Assembly (NCBI RefSeq): GCF_003947415.1 | Contig: NZ_QHKL01000001.1 | Location: 1,847,280-1,911,279 of the forward strand | Reading direction: 5' to 3' | Length of the DNA: 64,000 nucleotides | Source: Amycolatopsis sp. WAC 01376 | GTDB lineage: Bacteria; Actinomycetota; Actinomycetes; Mycobacteriales; Pseudonocardiaceae | In this document: positions 27,258-37,185 of the stretch, one piece after another | Layout: every line of letters begins with the position of its first letter | Position numbering within the stretch: position 1 is the first letter of the stretch | Translations under genes and position numbers: made by a program | The notes under the pieces: generated by a model | Databases searched by the model: none | What the model saw: only the letters and a program-made list of their open reading frames with translations | What the model was told of the DNA's origin: nothing

Positions 27258-28409
27258 CTAGGACTGCTTCGCGACCAGGTCCCAGCCTTCGACGTCTTCC
27301 GGCTTACGCGGCTCGGGGCCGACGTACTTCGCCGACGGGCGCACGAGGCGGCCGGTCTTCTTCTGCTCCAGGATGTGCGCGGCCCAGCCGGCGGTGCGCG
27401 CGGAGCTGAACATCGCGGGCATCATATGCGGCGGAACCTGGGCGAAGTCCAGGATCACGGCCGCCCAGAACTCGACGTTGGTCTCGATCGGGTGATCCGG
27501 ACGCCGCTCGCGCAGCTCCTTCAGCGCCACCTGCTCCAGCTCCGCGGCCGCCTCGTAGCGCGACGCGCCGAGCTCCTTGCAGGTGCGGCGCAGCACGCGT
27601 GCCCGCGGGTCCTCCGCGCGGTACACGCGGTGCCCGAAGCCCATCATGCGTTCCTTGCGGTCCAGGATGCCCTTGACCAGGCCGACCGCGTCGCCGGTCT
27701 TCTCGACCTCTTCGATCATCGGCAGCACCCGCGCCGGCGCGCCGCCGTGCAGCGGGCCGGACATGGCGCCGATCGCGCCCGACAGTGCCGCGGCGACGTC
27801 GGCGCCGGTCGAGGCGATGACGCGCGCGGTGAAGGTCGAGGCGTTGAGGCCGTGCTCGGCGGCGGACACCCAGTAGGCGTCGATGGCCTTGACGTGGGCC
27901 GGGTCGGGCTCGCCGCGCCAGCGGACCATGAAGCGCTCGGTGATCGACTTCGCCTCGTCGACCCGGGTCTGCGGGACGGCGGGCTGCCCGATGCCGCGCG
28001 CGGACTGGGCGACGTACGAAAGCGCCATCACCGAGGCACGGGCCAGCTGGTCGCGCGCCTCGTCGTCGGTGATGTCGAGCAGCGGCCGGTATCCCCAGAT
28101 CGGGGCGAGCATGGCCAGCGCGGCCTGGACGTCGACCCGGACGTCGCCGGTGTGCACCGGCAGCGGGAACGGCTCGGCGGGCGGTAGCCCGTGGCCGAAC
28201 CGGCCGTCGACGAGAAGTCCCCAGACGTCACCGAAGGTCACCTTGCCGGCGAGATCCTCGATGTCGACACCGCGATAGCGCAGCGCGCCACCGTCACGGT
28301 CGGGCTCGGCGATTTCGGTCTTGAAGGCGACCACGCCCTCGAGACCCGGTCGGAAACCGTCGTCGACCTTCTCCGACGGCTGATTGGTGCTGATCGTGGA
28401 GGCACTCAC
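27258..28409 (-). CDS. citA: Citrate synthase 2 (CitA type)
   Basis: A 383-residue citrate synthase homologue that condenses acetyl-CoA (or propionyl-CoA) with oxaloacetate. It has GPLHGGAPARVL with the first active-site His, MGFGHRVYRAEDPRARVL with the second, and NVEFWAAVILDF, where the usual catalytic Asp is replaced by Glu in the NVEF position. The shorter length and this feature match mycobacterial CitA (Rv0889c), considered a second, possibly methylcitrate-capable enzyme. The GTG start at 28409 is preceded by GAAAGG ten bases away. The 291 bases upstream to ureA hold no element I recognise. Confidence 0.88.
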   Translation of the reverse strand: MSASTISTNQPSEKVDDGFRPGLEGVVAFKTEIAEPDRDGGALRYRGVDIEDLAGKVTFGDVWGLLVDGRFGHGLPPAEPFPLPVHTGDVRVDVQAALAMLAPIWGYRPLLDITDDEARDQLARASVMALSYVAQSARGIGQPAVPQTRVDEAKSITERFMVRWRGEPDPAHVKAIDAYWVSAAEHGLNASTFTARVIASTGADVAAALSGAIGAMSGPLHGGAPARVLPMIEEVEKTGDAVGLVKGILDRKERMMGFGHRVYRAEDPRARVLRRTCKELGASRYEAAAELEQVALKELRERRPDHPIETNVEFWAAVILDFAQVPPHMMPAMFSSARTAGWAAHILEQKKTGRLVRPSAKYVGPEPRKPEDVEGWDLVAKQS

Positions 28410-28700
28410 TGTGGTGAAACCTTTCGATGCGCATTCCCCGGCTTTGTGTTCACGCGTGGACGGGATACACGCAGCGTAGGCGCGCCTCATCGCACGGATG
28501 GACAAACTTTGCTCCACGTCGGGGCCTGGGGCAATCGAAAGATGTGGTGCTTTCGGTCACGATTACGAGAACGATTCAGTGAAAACGCGCCTCGTACGCG
28601 AAGAGTTACGGTGCCGTTCACTTTGCGTGTACCGGCCGCCGAGGTAAATCCTGTGTTTCGAGAACCGGCGGCGACCGGTTTCCGGTGATAGACCTTTCCC

Positions 28701-29003
28701 ATGCACCTGAGCCCCCAGGAGCGGGACAAACTGCTCATCCACGTCGCGGCGGACGTAGCACGCAAACGCCTGGAACGCGGGGTTTCGCTGAACTACCCCG
28801 AGGCGGTCGCGCTGATCACCGACCACGTGCTCGAAGGCGCTCGCGACGGCCGGACGGTGAGTGAACTCGTCGCGAGCGGGCGTTCGGTGCTCTCGCGGGC
28901 GCAGGTGCTGGACGGAGTGCCGGAAATGGTCGATTCCGTCCAGGTCGAAGCCACTTTCCCGGATGGAACGAAGCTCGTCACCGTGCACGACCCGATCGTT
29001 TAG
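28701..29003 (+). CDS. ureA: Urease gamma subunit
   Basis: A 100-residue UreA: '[20 protein letters not shown]', [21 protein letters not shown] and [20 protein letters not shown] are family-defining. It is the smallest subunit of the (UreABC)3 urease that splits urea into ammonia and carbamate. First gene of the operon ureABCFGD. Confidence 0.97.
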   Translation: MHLSPQERDKLLIHVAADVARKRLERGVSLNYPEAVALITDHVLEGARDGRTVSELVASGRSVLSRAQVLDGVPEMVDSVQVEATFPDGTKLVTVHDPIV

Positions 29004-29014
29004 AAGGGGGACGG

Positions 29015-29308
29015 GTGCGACCAGGAGAGATCATCACCGGGGACGGACCGGTCGAGGTGAACCCGGGCAGGCCACGGGTCCGGCTGCTCGTGCGGAACCT
29101 CGGCGACCGGCCCGTCCAGGTCGGTTCGCACTACCATTTCGCGGCGGTCAATCCGGGGCTCGAATTCGATCGCGAAGCCGCGCGAGGACATCGGCTCGAC
29201 GTGCCCGCGGGAACGTCCGTGCGGTTCGAACCGGGTGTCGAACGCGAAGTCGACCTCGTCCCGCTGGCCGGGAACCGCGTGGTGCCCGGATTGCGCGAGG
29301 AGTCCTGA
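29015..29308 (+). CDS. ureB: Urease beta subunit
   Basis: A 97-residue UreB, recognised by '[20 protein letters not shown]', [22 protein letters not shown] and [15 protein letters not shown]. It is a jelly-roll structural subunit packing against UreC. GTG start, AGAAGGGGG ribosome-binding stretch upstream. Its TGA stop shares a base with the ureC ATG. Confidence 0.96.
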   Translation: MRPGEIITGDGPVEVNPGRPRVRLLVRNLGDRPVQVGSHYHFAAVNPGLEFDREAARGHRLDVPAGTSVRFEPGVEREVDLVPLAGNRVVPGLREES

Positions 29309-31029
29309 TGCCGTCGATCGATCGCGAGCGGTACGCCGAACTGTTCGGCCCGACGACCGGGGACAGGATCCGTCTCGCGGACACCGACCTGCTGATCGAA
29401 GTCACCGAAGACCGCAGCATGGGCCCGTCCGGCAGTGGCGACGAGGTGTTGTTCGGCGGCGGCAAGGTGATCCGCGAATCCATGGGACAGGGCATGGCGA
29501 CCCGGGCCGAAGGCGCGCCCGACCTGGTCATCACCGGCGCGGTGATCCTGGACCACTGGGGGATCGTCAAGGCCGACGTCGGCGTCCGCGACGGCCGGAT
29601 CGTCGGCATCGGCAAGGCGGGCAATCCGGACACGATGGACGGCGTCGATCCGGCGCTGGTCGTCGGACCGTCGACGGAAGTACTGTCGGGCAACGGGAAG
29701 ATCCTCACCGCGGGCGGGATCGACTGCCACGTCCATTTCATCTGCCCGCAGCTCACCGAGACCGCGCTGGCGTCCGGGCTCACCACCCTCGTCGGCGGCG
29801 GCACCGGCCCGGTCGAAGGCAGCAAGGCCACCACCGTCACGCCCGGCGCGTGGAACCTCGGCCGGATGCTGCAGGCGATGGACGGCCAGCCGGTCAACGT
29901 CCTGTTGCTGGGCAAGGGGAACACCGTCCGGCACGAGGCCCTGCGCGAACAGCTCGCCGCCGGCGCGGGCGGGTTCAAACTCCACGAGGACTGGGGCAGC
30001 ACCCCGGCCGCGATCGACGCCTGTCTCACCGTCGCCGACGAATCCGGTGTCCAGGTGGCGATCCACACCGACACCCTGAACGAAGCGGGCTTCCTGGAGT
30101 CCACAGTGGACGCCATTCGAGGCCGCTCGATCAACGCGTACCACACCGAAGGCGCGGGCGGCGGGCACGCGCCGGACATCATCCAGGTCGCCGGACTGCC
30201 CAACATCCTGCCGTCGTCGACGAATCCGACGCGCCCGCACACCGCGAACACCCTCGACGAGCACCTCGACATGCTCGTCGTCTGCCACCACCTGAATCCG
30301 TCCGTGCCCGAAGACCTGGCGTTCGCCGAAAGCCGGATCCGGCCGACGACCATCGCGGCCGAGGACGTCCTGCACGACCTCGGCGCGATCTCCATGATGA
30401 GCTCGGATTCGCAGGCGATGGGCCGGATCGGCGAGGTGATCATCCGCACCTGGCAGACCGCGCACGTGATGAAACGGCGGCGCGGTACACTGCCCGGCGA
30501 CGGCGCGGCCGACAATCTGCGGGCTCGTCGCTACGTCGCCAAATACACGATCAACCCCGCGATCGCGCACGGTATGGAGCGCGAGATCGGCTCGGTGGAG
30601 ATCGGGAAACTCGCGGATCTCGTGCTGTGGGAGCCGAAGTTCTTCGGTGTCCGGCCGCATGTCGTGCTCAAGGGCGGTTTCCCGGCGTGGGCGGCGATGG
30701 GCGACGCCAACGCGTCCATCCCGACGCCGCAGCCCGTGCTGGCGCGGCCGATGTTCGGCGCGGCCCCGGTGGTGGCGGCCGCGAGCAGTTTCCATTTCGT
30801 GGCGCCGGAAGCCCTGGAAAGCGGGGTGGCGGAGCGCTTCGGCATCACGCGGAAGCTCGTGCCGATCTCGAACACCCGCTCCCGCGGCAAGGCCGACATG
30901 GTGCTGAACGACGCGACACCGGACATCCGGGTCGAGCCGGACAGTTTCGCCGTGCACGTCGACGGCGAGCTGATCGAGCCCCAGCCGGTGACGGAACTGC
31001 CCATGGCGCAAAGGTATTTTTTGTTTTGA
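29308..31029 (+). CDS. ureC: Urease alpha (catalytic) subunit
   Basis: A 573-residue nickel amidohydrolase. The metal and catalytic residues are in place: His141/His143 (CHVHF), carbamylated Lys224 ([10 protein letters not shown]), His253 (AIHTDTLNE), His279 ([11 protein letters not shown]), the flap Cys326-His327-His328 (VVCHHLN) and Asp367 (SSDSQAMGR). It ends in AQRYFLF as expected for ureases, so it is complete. Long in-frame extensions upstream through ureB are not real; ATG at 29308 starts the conserved [19 protein letters not shown]. Confidence 0.98.
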   Translation: MPSIDRERYAELFGPTTGDRIRLADTDLLIEVTEDRSMGPSGSGDEVLFGGGKVIRESMGQGMATRAEGAPDLVITGAVILDHWGIVKADVGVRDGRIVGIGKAGNPDTMDGVDPALVVGPSTEVLSGNGKILTAGGIDCHVHFICPQLTETALASGLTTLVGGGTGPVEGSKATTVTPGAWNLGRMLQAMDGQPVNVLLLGKGNTVRHEALREQLAAGAGGFKLHEDWGSTPAAIDACLTVADESGVQVAIHTDTLNEAGFLESTVDAIRGRSINAYHTEGAGGGHAPDIIQVAGLPNILPSSTNPTRPHTANTLDEHLDMLVVCHHLNPSVPEDLAFAESRIRPTTIAAEDVLHDLGAISMMSSDSQAMGRIGEVIIRTWQTAHVMKRRRGTLPGDGAADNLRARRYVAKYTINPAIAHGMEREIGSVEIGKLADLVLWEPKFFGVRPHVVLKGGFPAWAAMGDANASIPTPQPVLARPMFGAAPVVAAASSFHFVAPEALESGVAERFGITRKLVPISNTRSRGKADMVLNDATPDIRVEPDSFAVHVDGELIEPQPVTELPMAQRYFLF

Positions 31030-31703
31030 TGGATCTGGCCGCGCTCATCCTCGCCGACTCCCGGTTCCCCGGGGGCGGCCATGTCCATTCCGGCGGGCTC
31101 GAAGAGGCTGTCACCCGGAAGCTGATCACGCACGAACGCGACCTGCCGGGCTTCCTCTCCGGACGGTTGCGCACGGCGGGTTCGCTCGCCGCGGTGTTCG
31201 CCGCCGCGTCGGCGCCGGCGGCGGCGCGGAATGTCCAGAGTGGACACTGGCGACGGCTCGACCACGAACTGGACGCCAGGACGCCGTCGCTCGCGCAGCG
31301 GGAAGCGTCCCGCGCGCAAGGACGCGGGACGGCGAGGGCGGGCAAGGCGGCGTGGCCGTCGCCGGTGCTTTCCCAACTGTTGAGGGAAACCCCGCGACCG
31401 CATCATCCGGTGGTGGCCGGCGCGCTGATCGGGGTGCCCTTCGACGCGGCGATGGCGGTGGCGTACCTCGCGATCAGCGGACCCGCGAGCGCGGCCGTGC
31501 GGCTGCTCGGGCTGGATCCGTTCGCCGTCAACGCCGTCGTGGCCCGTCTCGCGAAGGAAGTCCGGGACGTCTCCCTGCGCGCGGCCGAGGTCGCGGGCGA
31601 CGATCCGGCCGATCTCCCGGCGCCGGGTTCTCCGGCGCTCGATCTGTTCGCCGAGGCACACGCCCGGCATCACCAGGAAGAGGTGCGTCTCTTTGCCAGT
31701 TGA
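31029..31703 (+). CDS. ureF: Urease accessory protein UreF
   Basis: A 224-residue helical UreF, part of the UreD-UreF-UreG complex that delivers nickel and acts on UreG GTPase. Recognisable parts are [23 protein letters not shown] at the start and '[20 protein letters not shown]' towards the end. ATG at 31029 overlaps the ureC stop; its own 3' end overlaps ureG by 11 bases. Confidence 0.92.
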   Translation: MDLAALILADSRFPGGGHVHSGGLEEAVTRKLITHERDLPGFLSGRLRTAGSLAAVFAAASAPAAARNVQSGHWRRLDHELDARTPSLAQREASRAQGRGTARAGKAAWPSPVLSQLLRETPRPHHPVVAGALIGVPFDAAMAVAYLAISGPASAAVRLLGLDPFAVNAVVARLAKEVRDVSLRAAEVAGDDPADLPAPGSPALDLFAEAHARHHQEEVRLFAS

Positions 31704-32400
31704 GCATGGTCACGGACACGGTCACGTGCATCCCGTCAACTTCGACCCGACCGCGGCGGAACCCGACCATTACGAGCAGGCGCCGACCGCGGGCCGCGCG
31801 TACCGGATCGGGATCGGCGGGCCGGTGGGCAGCGGGAAGACCGCGCTCACCGCGGCGCTGTGCCGGGCGCTCGGCGACGAGGTGAACCTCGCTGTCGTCA
31901 CCAACGACATCTACACCACCGAAGACGCCGACTTCCTGCGCAAGGCCGGGGTGCTCGACCCGGAGCGGATCGAGGCCGTGCAGACCGGCGCGTGCCCGCA
32001 CACCGCGATCCGCGACGACATCACCGCGAACCTCGACGCCGTCGAGCGGCTGGAGGAGCGATTCCCCGGGCTGGACCTGGTGATCATCGAAAGCGGTGGC
32101 GACAACCTCACCGCGGTGTTCAGCCGGGGGCTCGCCGACAGCCAGGTCTTCGTGGTCGACGTCGCCGGCGGCGACAAGGTGCCGCGCAAGGGCGGGCCGG
32201 GCGTGACGACCGCGGATCTGCTGGTGATCAACAAGATCGACATCGCGCATCTGGTCGGCGCGGACATGGACGTGATGACGTCGGACGCGCACCGGATGCG
32301 GGGCGAGTTGCCGGTGATCACGCAGTCCCTTGTGGACACTCCGAACGCGCCGGCGGTGGCGGACTGGGTTCGTTCGCTGCTCCCGGTCCGCACGGGGTGA
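31693..32400 (+). CDS. ureG: Urease accessory GTPase UreG
   Basis: A 235-residue SIMIBI GTPase that loads nickel on urease. Key parts: His-rich start [14 protein letters not shown] (possible nickel binding, notable because ureE is absent), P-loop GGPVGSGKT (42-50), [13 protein letters not shown], the [10 protein letters not shown] nickel Cys-Pro-His, and [13 protein letters not shown]. The start is TTG at 31693, with AGGTG upstream, inside the end of ureF; no ATG or GTG closer to the conserved region keeps the His-rich tip. Confidence 0.93.
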   Translation: MPVEHGHGHGHVHPVNFDPTAAEPDHYEQAPTAGRAYRIGIGGPVGSGKTALTAALCRALGDEVNLAVVTNDIYTTEDADFLRKAGVLDPERIEAVQTGACPHTAIRDDITANLDAVERLEERFPGLDLVIIESGGDNLTAVFSRGLADSQVFVVDVAGGDKVPRKGGPGVTTADLLVINKIDIAHLVGADMDVMTSDAHRMRGELPVITQSLVDTPNAPAVADWVRSLLPVRTG

Positions 32401-33095
32401 AGGCGCATGCGCGGCTGACCGCCTGTTTCGAGGGCGGCCGGACCGTACTGCGTGAGCTGCGCTCGATGGCGCCGCTCACGCTGCTCCCCAAACGGGGCAC
32501 CGGTGTGACGGCGATCGTGCACTTGGTCAACTCGGCGACCTCGCCGTTGGGCGGCGACGGGCTGAAGCTGACCATTCATGTCGGCCCCGGTGCTTCGCTG
32601 CGGCTATCGGGAGTTGCGGCGACCATCGCGCTTCCGGGGTTACACGGGGAAGGAAGTTCGTCCCTTGTGGACGTTGTCGTGGAGGACGGCGGGTCTTTGG
32701 AGTACCTGCCGGAGCCGACCGTGGTGACCGCTCGTGCGCGCCATATCGCCGAGTTCCGAGCTGCTTTGGCATCGGACGCTTTCTTGCACACGCGGGAGGT
32801 TCTGGTGCTCGGCCGGGCTGGTGAGCGTCCGGGTTCTTTGGTGACCACGCAGCACGTGACGCGAGGCGAAGTGCCGGTGCTGCGGCAGACGTTGGAGATC
32901 GGGGATTCCACTTTGGACTCCAGCCTCGCGCATCTAGCCGGACGGCGGGTGCTGGCGACCGATCTGGTCGTCGGCGGCCCGGAGCTGCCCGAGGCATCCG
33001 GCGAGTGGTGGTCCCGCACGTCTCTGGCCGCCGGTGGGATACTCACGACGTCGCTGGCTCACGATGCCGTGACCGCGCTCAAGGGGGAGCCATGA
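32397..33095 (+). CDS. ureD: Urease accessory protein UreD
   Basis: A 232-residue UreD/UreH, the scaffold that bridges UreF/UreG to apo-urease. Weak sequence conservation is normal; [39 protein letters not shown] and [17 protein letters not shown] are the family-like stretches. GTG start at 32397 overlaps the ureG stop (GTGA). It is shorter than the usual 260-280 residues, as in many actinobacteria. Confidence 0.88.
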   Translation: MKAHARLTACFEGGRTVLRELRSMAPLTLLPKRGTGVTAIVHLVNSATSPLGGDGLKLTIHVGPGASLRLSGVAATIALPGLHGEGSSSLVDVVVEDGGSLEYLPEPTVVTARARHIAEFRAALASDAFLHTREVLVLGRAGERPGSLVTTQHVTRGEVPVLRQTLEIGDSTLDSSLAHLAGRRVLATDLVVGGPELPEASGEWWSRTSLAAGGILTTSLAHDAVTALKGEP

Positions 33096-34273
33096 AACCA
33101 CTGAGTCTTTCGTTGCCCGGCCAGCCTTGGAGAATGGCCGCACCTTCGGCGGTGGGGCCGTTGTACGTGCTGTGCACCCAGGGGAAGGAGCTGACGAGTC
33201 GGCGGACGTTGCTGGCGATCGACCTGGCGGGGAAGGTGCTTTGGCGACGCGAACTCGAGGGCGATCCGAAGGGGCACTGGTCCCAGAAGAGCTATACGAA
33301 GCATTTGCGTGTCTCCGAGTCGGGCACCGTCTTCCTGATCGACGGTGACGTTCTCCTCGGATTCGACGAGTCCGGCGGAACCCAGGCGGAGATCCGGCTG
33401 GATCATGACCCGGACGAGGCTCCAGGCTCGTTCGCCCTGGTACGGGGAGGGTTCTGCACCACTTGGACGACCTTGCCGGGGCGTCACCGCGATGTCCGTG
33501 TCGATGTGCGCGACGGTTCCGGCGCGTGCACGTGGTCGACCCGGATCCCGACCGAACCACTGGGCTTCGCGTCCTCCGAACCTACGATGCCCCACGAGTT
33601 CTCGCCGTCGTACTGGGATCCGTTGCTCGTTTCCGACGACCGGATTCTCGCCGCGTTCGACGACTTGGGCAGAGGGCTGTCGCTGTCCTACCTGCTCGAC
33701 CGGGACTCCGGCCGCCTCGTGGCGACCACGCCGGTTTCGGGCGGCATGCACAAGGCGATCGCCGGGCCGAGCGAATTCCTGGCCGGGGATCGGGGTTTCG
33801 GCCTGCTCGGGACGGCGCGCTATGACGCGTCAGGGGCCGAGGTGGTCCGCTGGGACAGCGAAGGCCCGTTTCTCGTCGGCCCGGACGGCGTCATCCGGTG
33901 TGCCGAGAGCGGGAATCCGGAGAGGCATCGAAGGTTCAGGAAGCTCAACGCAGACGGTTCGACGGAGGACGGCCCGGTGCTCTCCAGGCGGCATTTCGGG
34001 AGTCCGGCGCTCGACAGCGCAGGGACGGCGGTCTTCACCCAGGACGGGGCGTTGCGAGCGATCGACGCGGAGCTGCATGAGCGTGTGCTGTGCGAGATCC
34101 CGGAAGAACGTGATCTGTACGGCCGGGTTCTCCTGCTGGAGGACGGGCTGGTCGCGTTCACCGTCGGGCATGAACTCTTCCTGGCCGCAACCGATCTCGG
34201 TCCCGTGCCGTCCAGCGGCTGGGTCTGCGGTGACGGCAACCTGCGTGCCAATCCCGTCCTCGAAAAGCCGTGA
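33092..34273 (+). CDS. Unknown protein at the end of the urease operon, beta-propeller-like
   Basis: A 393-residue soluble protein without signal peptide. It shows repeated strand patterns of the kind seen in PQQ-type or WD-like propellers: LLAIDLAGKVLWRREL, LLGFDESGGTQAEIRL, YDASGAEVVRWDSEG, FTQDGALRAIDAELHER. I do not recognise a named family. Its ATG overlaps the ureD stop (ATGA), so it is co-translated with the urease accessory genes, yet no known urease factor has this fold. The stop codon TGA lies in a degenerate family B arm (34269-34288). A role in urease assembly or nitrogen sensing would be speculation. Confidence 0.7.
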   Translation: MKPLSLSLPGQPWRMAAPSAVGPLYVLCTQGKELTSRRTLLAIDLAGKVLWRRELEGDPKGHWSQKSYTKHLRVSESGTVFLIDGDVLLGFDESGGTQAEIRLDHDPDEAPGSFALVRGGFCTTWTTLPGRHRDVRVDVRDGSGACTWSTRIPTEPLGFASSEPTMPHEFSPSYWDPLLVSDDRILAAFDDLGRGLSLSYLLDRDSGRLVATTPVSGGMHKAIAGPSEFLAGDRGFGLLGTARYDASGAEVVRWDSEGPFLVGPDGVIRCAESGNPERHRRFRKLNADGSTEDGPVLSRRHFGSPALDSAGTAVFTQDGALRAIDAELHERVLCEIPEERDLYGRVLLLEDGLVAFTVGHELFLAATDLGPVPSSGWVCGDGNLRANPVLEKP

Positions 34274-34288
34274 AGGCCTCCTTCCCTG
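34269..34288. repeat. Half copy of palindrome family B
   Basis: CCGTGAAGGCCTCCTTCCCT differs by one base from the left arm of the family B copy at 13780. No matching right arm follows. It supplies the TGA stop of the gene ending at 34273. Confidence 0.7.
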
Positions 34289-34410
34289 CCTGGCGAGAGG
34301 TGGGGCGGCAGGAGCGGTCCTAAGAGCCCTGGCTGCCTCTTGATTGTCCATAAGGGACTCTTGCAGAGAAGTCAGCGCACGATTTGGGCGATTTGCGCGG
34401 ATTGGCGGCT

Positions 34411-34460
34411 GGGTCGTGAGTGATAATGAGGGTTAGAACGACACTTATCACTCACGACCC
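34411..34460. repeat. Palindrome family A, copy 3 (inner arm decayed)
   Basis: The outer 16 bases GGGTCGTGAGTGATAA pair with the right arm exactly. The next bases (TGAGG against GTGTC) no longer pair, and the centre is again GTTAGAAC (34432-34439). It is a family A member in which the inner arm has lost pairing. Confidence 0.85.
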
Positions 34461-34655
34461 CTTCGAGAACCGTGCATACGGGTATAAAAAGGACTCTTGA
34501 TTGTCGGAAGGTGTCCCTTGTGGACAATTGGCTGCTGCCGTCGGTGAGTCCGGAACCAGCCGCGAAAGCCCACCTGCCCTCTTCGGTGAGTCCGCGATGC
34601 CCGCCCCGATGCCGAACAGCAGCTATCGGACCTTGCCGGGACGCTGACCCTGAAA

Positions 34656-34710
34656 GTCCGTGAGGGCCTCCTTTCCTACCCTGAAGGTAGTGAAGGAGGC
34701 CCTCACGGAC
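34656..34710. repeat. Palindrome family B, copy 2 (25-bp arms, two mismatches)
   Basis: GTCCGTGAGGGCCTCCTT at 34656-34673 pairs with the right arm (34686-34710); TC/CA do not pair and then CTACC/GGTAG pairs again around CTGAA. It ends 10 bases before the lipase stop codon, a terminator-like position. Confidence 0.9.
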
Positions 34711-34720
34711 CGGCTCCCCG

Positions 34721-35812
34721 TCAGAACTTGGTGCCCAGCCAGGTCATCGCGACGGGACCGCCGGTCGCGACGCCGCCGATGTGCTCCAGCAGCGGGAACT
34801 CCTGCCAGGTGACGTCGGCGCCGAGGGCGCGGTAACGGTCGCGCAGGCCCTGGCCGACCGAAAGCGGGATCAGTTCGTCCAGCGACGCGTGGTACAGGTA
34901 GACCGGCGCGCCCGGTTTGGTCTTGCCCGCGAGGTTCTCGCCGAGCCGGGCTTGCCAGCGCGGGTCCGCGGAAACGTTCGGCACGGTCGTGAAGTCGTTA
35001 AGCCGTGCGAAAGGCGCCGCCGCGCCGAGTTCGACGGTGCACGCTTCCTTGACCTTCGCGACCATCCTCTCGCCCTTCGCGTTGAGCACGTCGTTGAAGG
35101 GCAGTTCGGGGTACGCCGTCGAGTAGCCGACAGCGGCGCCGAGCACCAGGCCGAACGCCGGGCCGCCGTCGTTGAACTTCAGGACCGCGTTCAGATCCGC
35201 CGGGACACCGCCTTCCGCGACGCCGACCAGGTTGACGTCGGGCGCGTAGGACGGCTGGAGTTCACCGGCGAAGGCCGCGGCCTGACCTCCTTGTGAGTAA
35301 CCGAAAACGCCGACCGGCCCGGTCTTGGACAGGCCCGCTTCGGGGACGTTCGAGGCGGCACGGGCGGCGTCGAGGACGGCCCGGCCTTCGGACTGGCCGA
35401 CGGCGTAGGTGTGTGTGCCCGGGGTGCCGAGGCCTTCGTAGTCGGTCACGACGACCGCCCAGCCGCGCGAAAGCGCTTGGCTCATCAGGAGGACTTCGTT
35501 CTCGGACCCGTTCGTCAGCCGGGTCGACGGCGCGCAGCGGTCGCCGAGGCCATGGGTGCCGACGGCGTAGCTGACCAGCGGCCGCGCGCCCTTCGTCCAC
35601 GGCGTGTGCGGGACCAGCAGGATGCCCGACACCGTGTTCGGCTGTCCCGTCGCCGAGGTGGAGCGGTAGTTGAGTTTCCAGGCCTTCGCCGGGGCGGTGG
35701 CGATGACCGGTTTGTAGTCGACCAGATCCCCGGGGGCGCTCGGCGCGGCTTGCGCGGCGGGCGCGCCTATCAGGGCGGCTGCGAGGGCTGAGACCAGAAC
35801 TGTCCGAAGCAC
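34721..35812 (-). CDS. Secreted lipase (secretory LIP family)
   Basis: A 363-residue exported alpha/beta hydrolase. Signal peptide (1-22, cut after AQA). Nucleophile Ser173 in GVFGYSQGGQAA, acidic residue in YLYHASLDELIPL, and His in FPLLEHIGG form the likely triad. The GTHGLGDRCAPS stretch is typical for the secretory lipase family (triacylglycerol or ester hydrolysis). GTG at 35812 follows GGAGG five bases upstream. Divergent from a TetR gene 91 bases away that probably controls it. Confidence 0.88.
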   Translation of the reverse strand: MLRTVLVSALAAALIGAPAAQAAPSAPGDLVDYKPVIATAPAKAWKLNYRSTSATGQPNTVSGILLVPHTPWTKGARPLVSYAVGTHGLGDRCAPSTRLTNGSENEVLLMSQALSRGWAVVVTDYEGLGTPGTHTYAVGQSEGRAVLDAARAASNVPEAGLSKTGPVGVFGYSQGGQAAAFAGELQPSYAPDVNLVGVAEGGVPADLNAVLKFNDGGPAFGLVLGAAVGYSTAYPELPFNDVLNAKGERMVAKVKEACTVELGAAAPFARLNDFTTVPNVSADPRWQARLGENLAGKTKPGAPVYLYHASLDELIPLSVGQGLRDRYRALGADVTWQEFPLLEHIGGVATGGPVAMTWLGTKF

Positions 35813-35903
35813 CGTTGCCTCCAGTTTGGTAATTGAGATTTTCGCAATGTAGGCGGAGTTGCTAGCATCTGGCAATCCCTGTTACCGAATCGGGGGAGGT
35901 CGA

Positions 35904-36524
35904 GTGGCCCGCACCTACGGCGGGGTCGCGCCCGAGCAACGGCGCGCCGAACGGCGTGAACGCCTGCTCGTGGCGGCCCTGGACCTGTTCACGTCGACGG
36001 GCTACCAGCAGGCGAAGATCACCGAGTTGTGCACCCGCGCCGGAGTCTCGACGCGGAACTTCTACGAGGAGTTCGAGAGCAAGGAGAAGGTGCTGCTGAC
36101 CCTGCACGAGCGCATCAACTCGCTCGCGCTGGAGCACGTCACCGGCATCCTGGAACGGCTGGAGGACGCGGACGCGGTCACCCGGATCGGGACACTGCTG
36201 GACGTCTTCGTCAGCTCGGTGACGTCGGATCCCCGGATGCCGCGGCTGAACTACGTCGAGGCCGTCGGCGTCAGCGCCGCCTTGGAGGCGCAGCACCAGG
36301 AATGGGTCGACCGGTGGGCCGCGTTCATCGAAGCCGAGGCCCGGCACGCCGCCGAGCACGGGGTGGCGCCGGACCGCGATTACCACCTGACGGCGATCGC
36401 GCTCGTCGGCGCGGCGACCGGGCTGCTGCGCGAGTGGCAGGCGCACACCCCGCCGCTGCCGGTCGCCGACGTCGCCGCCGAACTCCGGGCCCTGATGCTC
36501 GCCGCGATCACCCGGCCTGCCTGA
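35904..36524 (+). CDS. TetR-family regulator divergent from lipase
   Basis: A 206-residue TetR protein: helix-turn-helix 'STGYQQAKITELCTRAGVST', then RNFYEEFESKEKVLLTLHER (about 30-70). GTG start with GGGGGAGG upstream. The divergent arrangement with the secreted lipase suggests it senses a fatty acid or ester and represses the lipase gene, though no clean palindromic site was found in the gap. Confidence 0.87.
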   Translation: MARTYGGVAPEQRRAERRERLLVAALDLFTSTGYQQAKITELCTRAGVSTRNFYEEFESKEKVLLTLHERINSLALEHVTGILERLEDADAVTRIGTLLDVFVSSVTSDPRMPRLNYVEAVGVSAALEAQHQEWVDRWAAFIEAEARHAAEHGVAPDRDYHLTAIALVGAATGLLREWQAHTPPLPVADVAAELRALMLAAITRPA

Positions 36525-36528
36525 CCCC

Positions 36529-36590
36529 GCATTTAGTCCTCTGAATGCGGTCCTTGCACACGCAAGTACCGCATTCAGAGGACTAAATGC
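36529..36590. repeat. Palindrome family E, copy 2 (23-bp arms plus inner 5-bp stem)
   Basis: Arms 36529-36551 and 36568-36590 are perfect complements; the arm holds TTAGTCCTCTGAATGCGGT. Inside, CTTGC (36553-36557) pairs with GCAAG (36562-36566), separated from the main stem by one C/T mismatch. It fills the gap between the convergent TetR and cvnD genes, ending 2 bases before the cvnD stop codon. Confidence 0.94.
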
Positions 36591-36591
36591 G

Positions 36592-37185
36592 TCAGGAAGC
36601 GGCGGAGGCTCGCCGGAAGGTGTTGTGCAGTACGGCAAGCAGCGCGTCACGGACCGAAAGCCGTTGCCGCGCGTCGAAGGTGATCAGCGGGACGTCTTCG
36701 CCCACCGCGAGTGCCCAGCGCACGTCCTCGAGGTCGTGCTTGAGGGAGCCGTCGAAGACGTTCACCCCGACCACGAACGGCAGCCCGGCCTTCTCGAAGT
36801 AGTCGACCGCCGGATAGCAGTCGTCGAGACGGCGGGTGTCGACGATGACGAGTGCGCCCAGCGCCCCCAGCACGAGGTCGTGCCACATGAACCCGAACCG
36901 GTCCTGCCCCGGCGTGCCGAAGAGGTACAGCTTCACCTCTTCGTCGATGGTGATGCAGCCGAAGTCCAGCGCCACCGTGGTGGTGGTCTTCGACGGCACG
37001 TTCCCGCCGGTGCCGTCGACGGCCGCGCCGGTCGAGGTCATGGCGGCCTCGGTGGTCAGCGGTTTGATCTCGGAGATCGCGCCGACGGTGGTCGTCTTGC
37101 CGACGCCGAACCCGCCGGCGATGACGATCTTGACCGGTGTCGGCGGTTTGGCCGTCACCGGTTCAGCGAATGGATTCGAGTCCAC
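36592..37185 (-). CDS. Conservon GTPase CvnD
   Basis: A 197-residue small Ras-like GTPase of the CvnD type. P-loop AGGFGVGKTT (23-32), the switch threonine stretch VPSKTTTTVALDFGCI, FGTPGQDRF in place of DxxG, and GVNVFDG standing where NKxD is usual, as in other CvnD proteins. It acts as the switch of the membrane-bound conservon complex (CvnA-D), which in Streptomyces tunes antibiotic production and development. It overlaps cvnC by 23 bases. Confidence 0.93.
   Translation of the reverse strand: MDSNPFAEPVTAKPPTPVKIVIAGGFGVGKTTTVGAISEIKPLTTEAAMTSTGAAVDGTGGNVPSKTTTTVALDFGCITIDEEVKLYLFGTPGQDRFGFMWHDLVLGALGALVIVDTRRLDDCYPAVDYFEKAGLPFVVGVNVFDGSLKHDLEDVRWALAVGEDVPLITFDARQRLSVRDALLAVLHNTFRRASAAS

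Larger units (their letters stand above)
34274..34720. other. Non-coding 447 bases, mosaic of palindrome pieces
   Basis: No credible gene. The stretch holds a half family B arm at its left edge, a 12-base direct repeat CTCTTGATTGTC (34337-34348 and 34494-34505), family A copy 3, and family B copy 2 at the right edge. It lies between two convergent genes. The remaining sequence is more A/T-rich than the genes around it. Confidence 0.75.

Noticed and set aside
34472..34663. 63-codon frame in the lipase-side gap
   Set aside because: It runs through repeat fragments and has no ribosome-binding site or recognisable domain.
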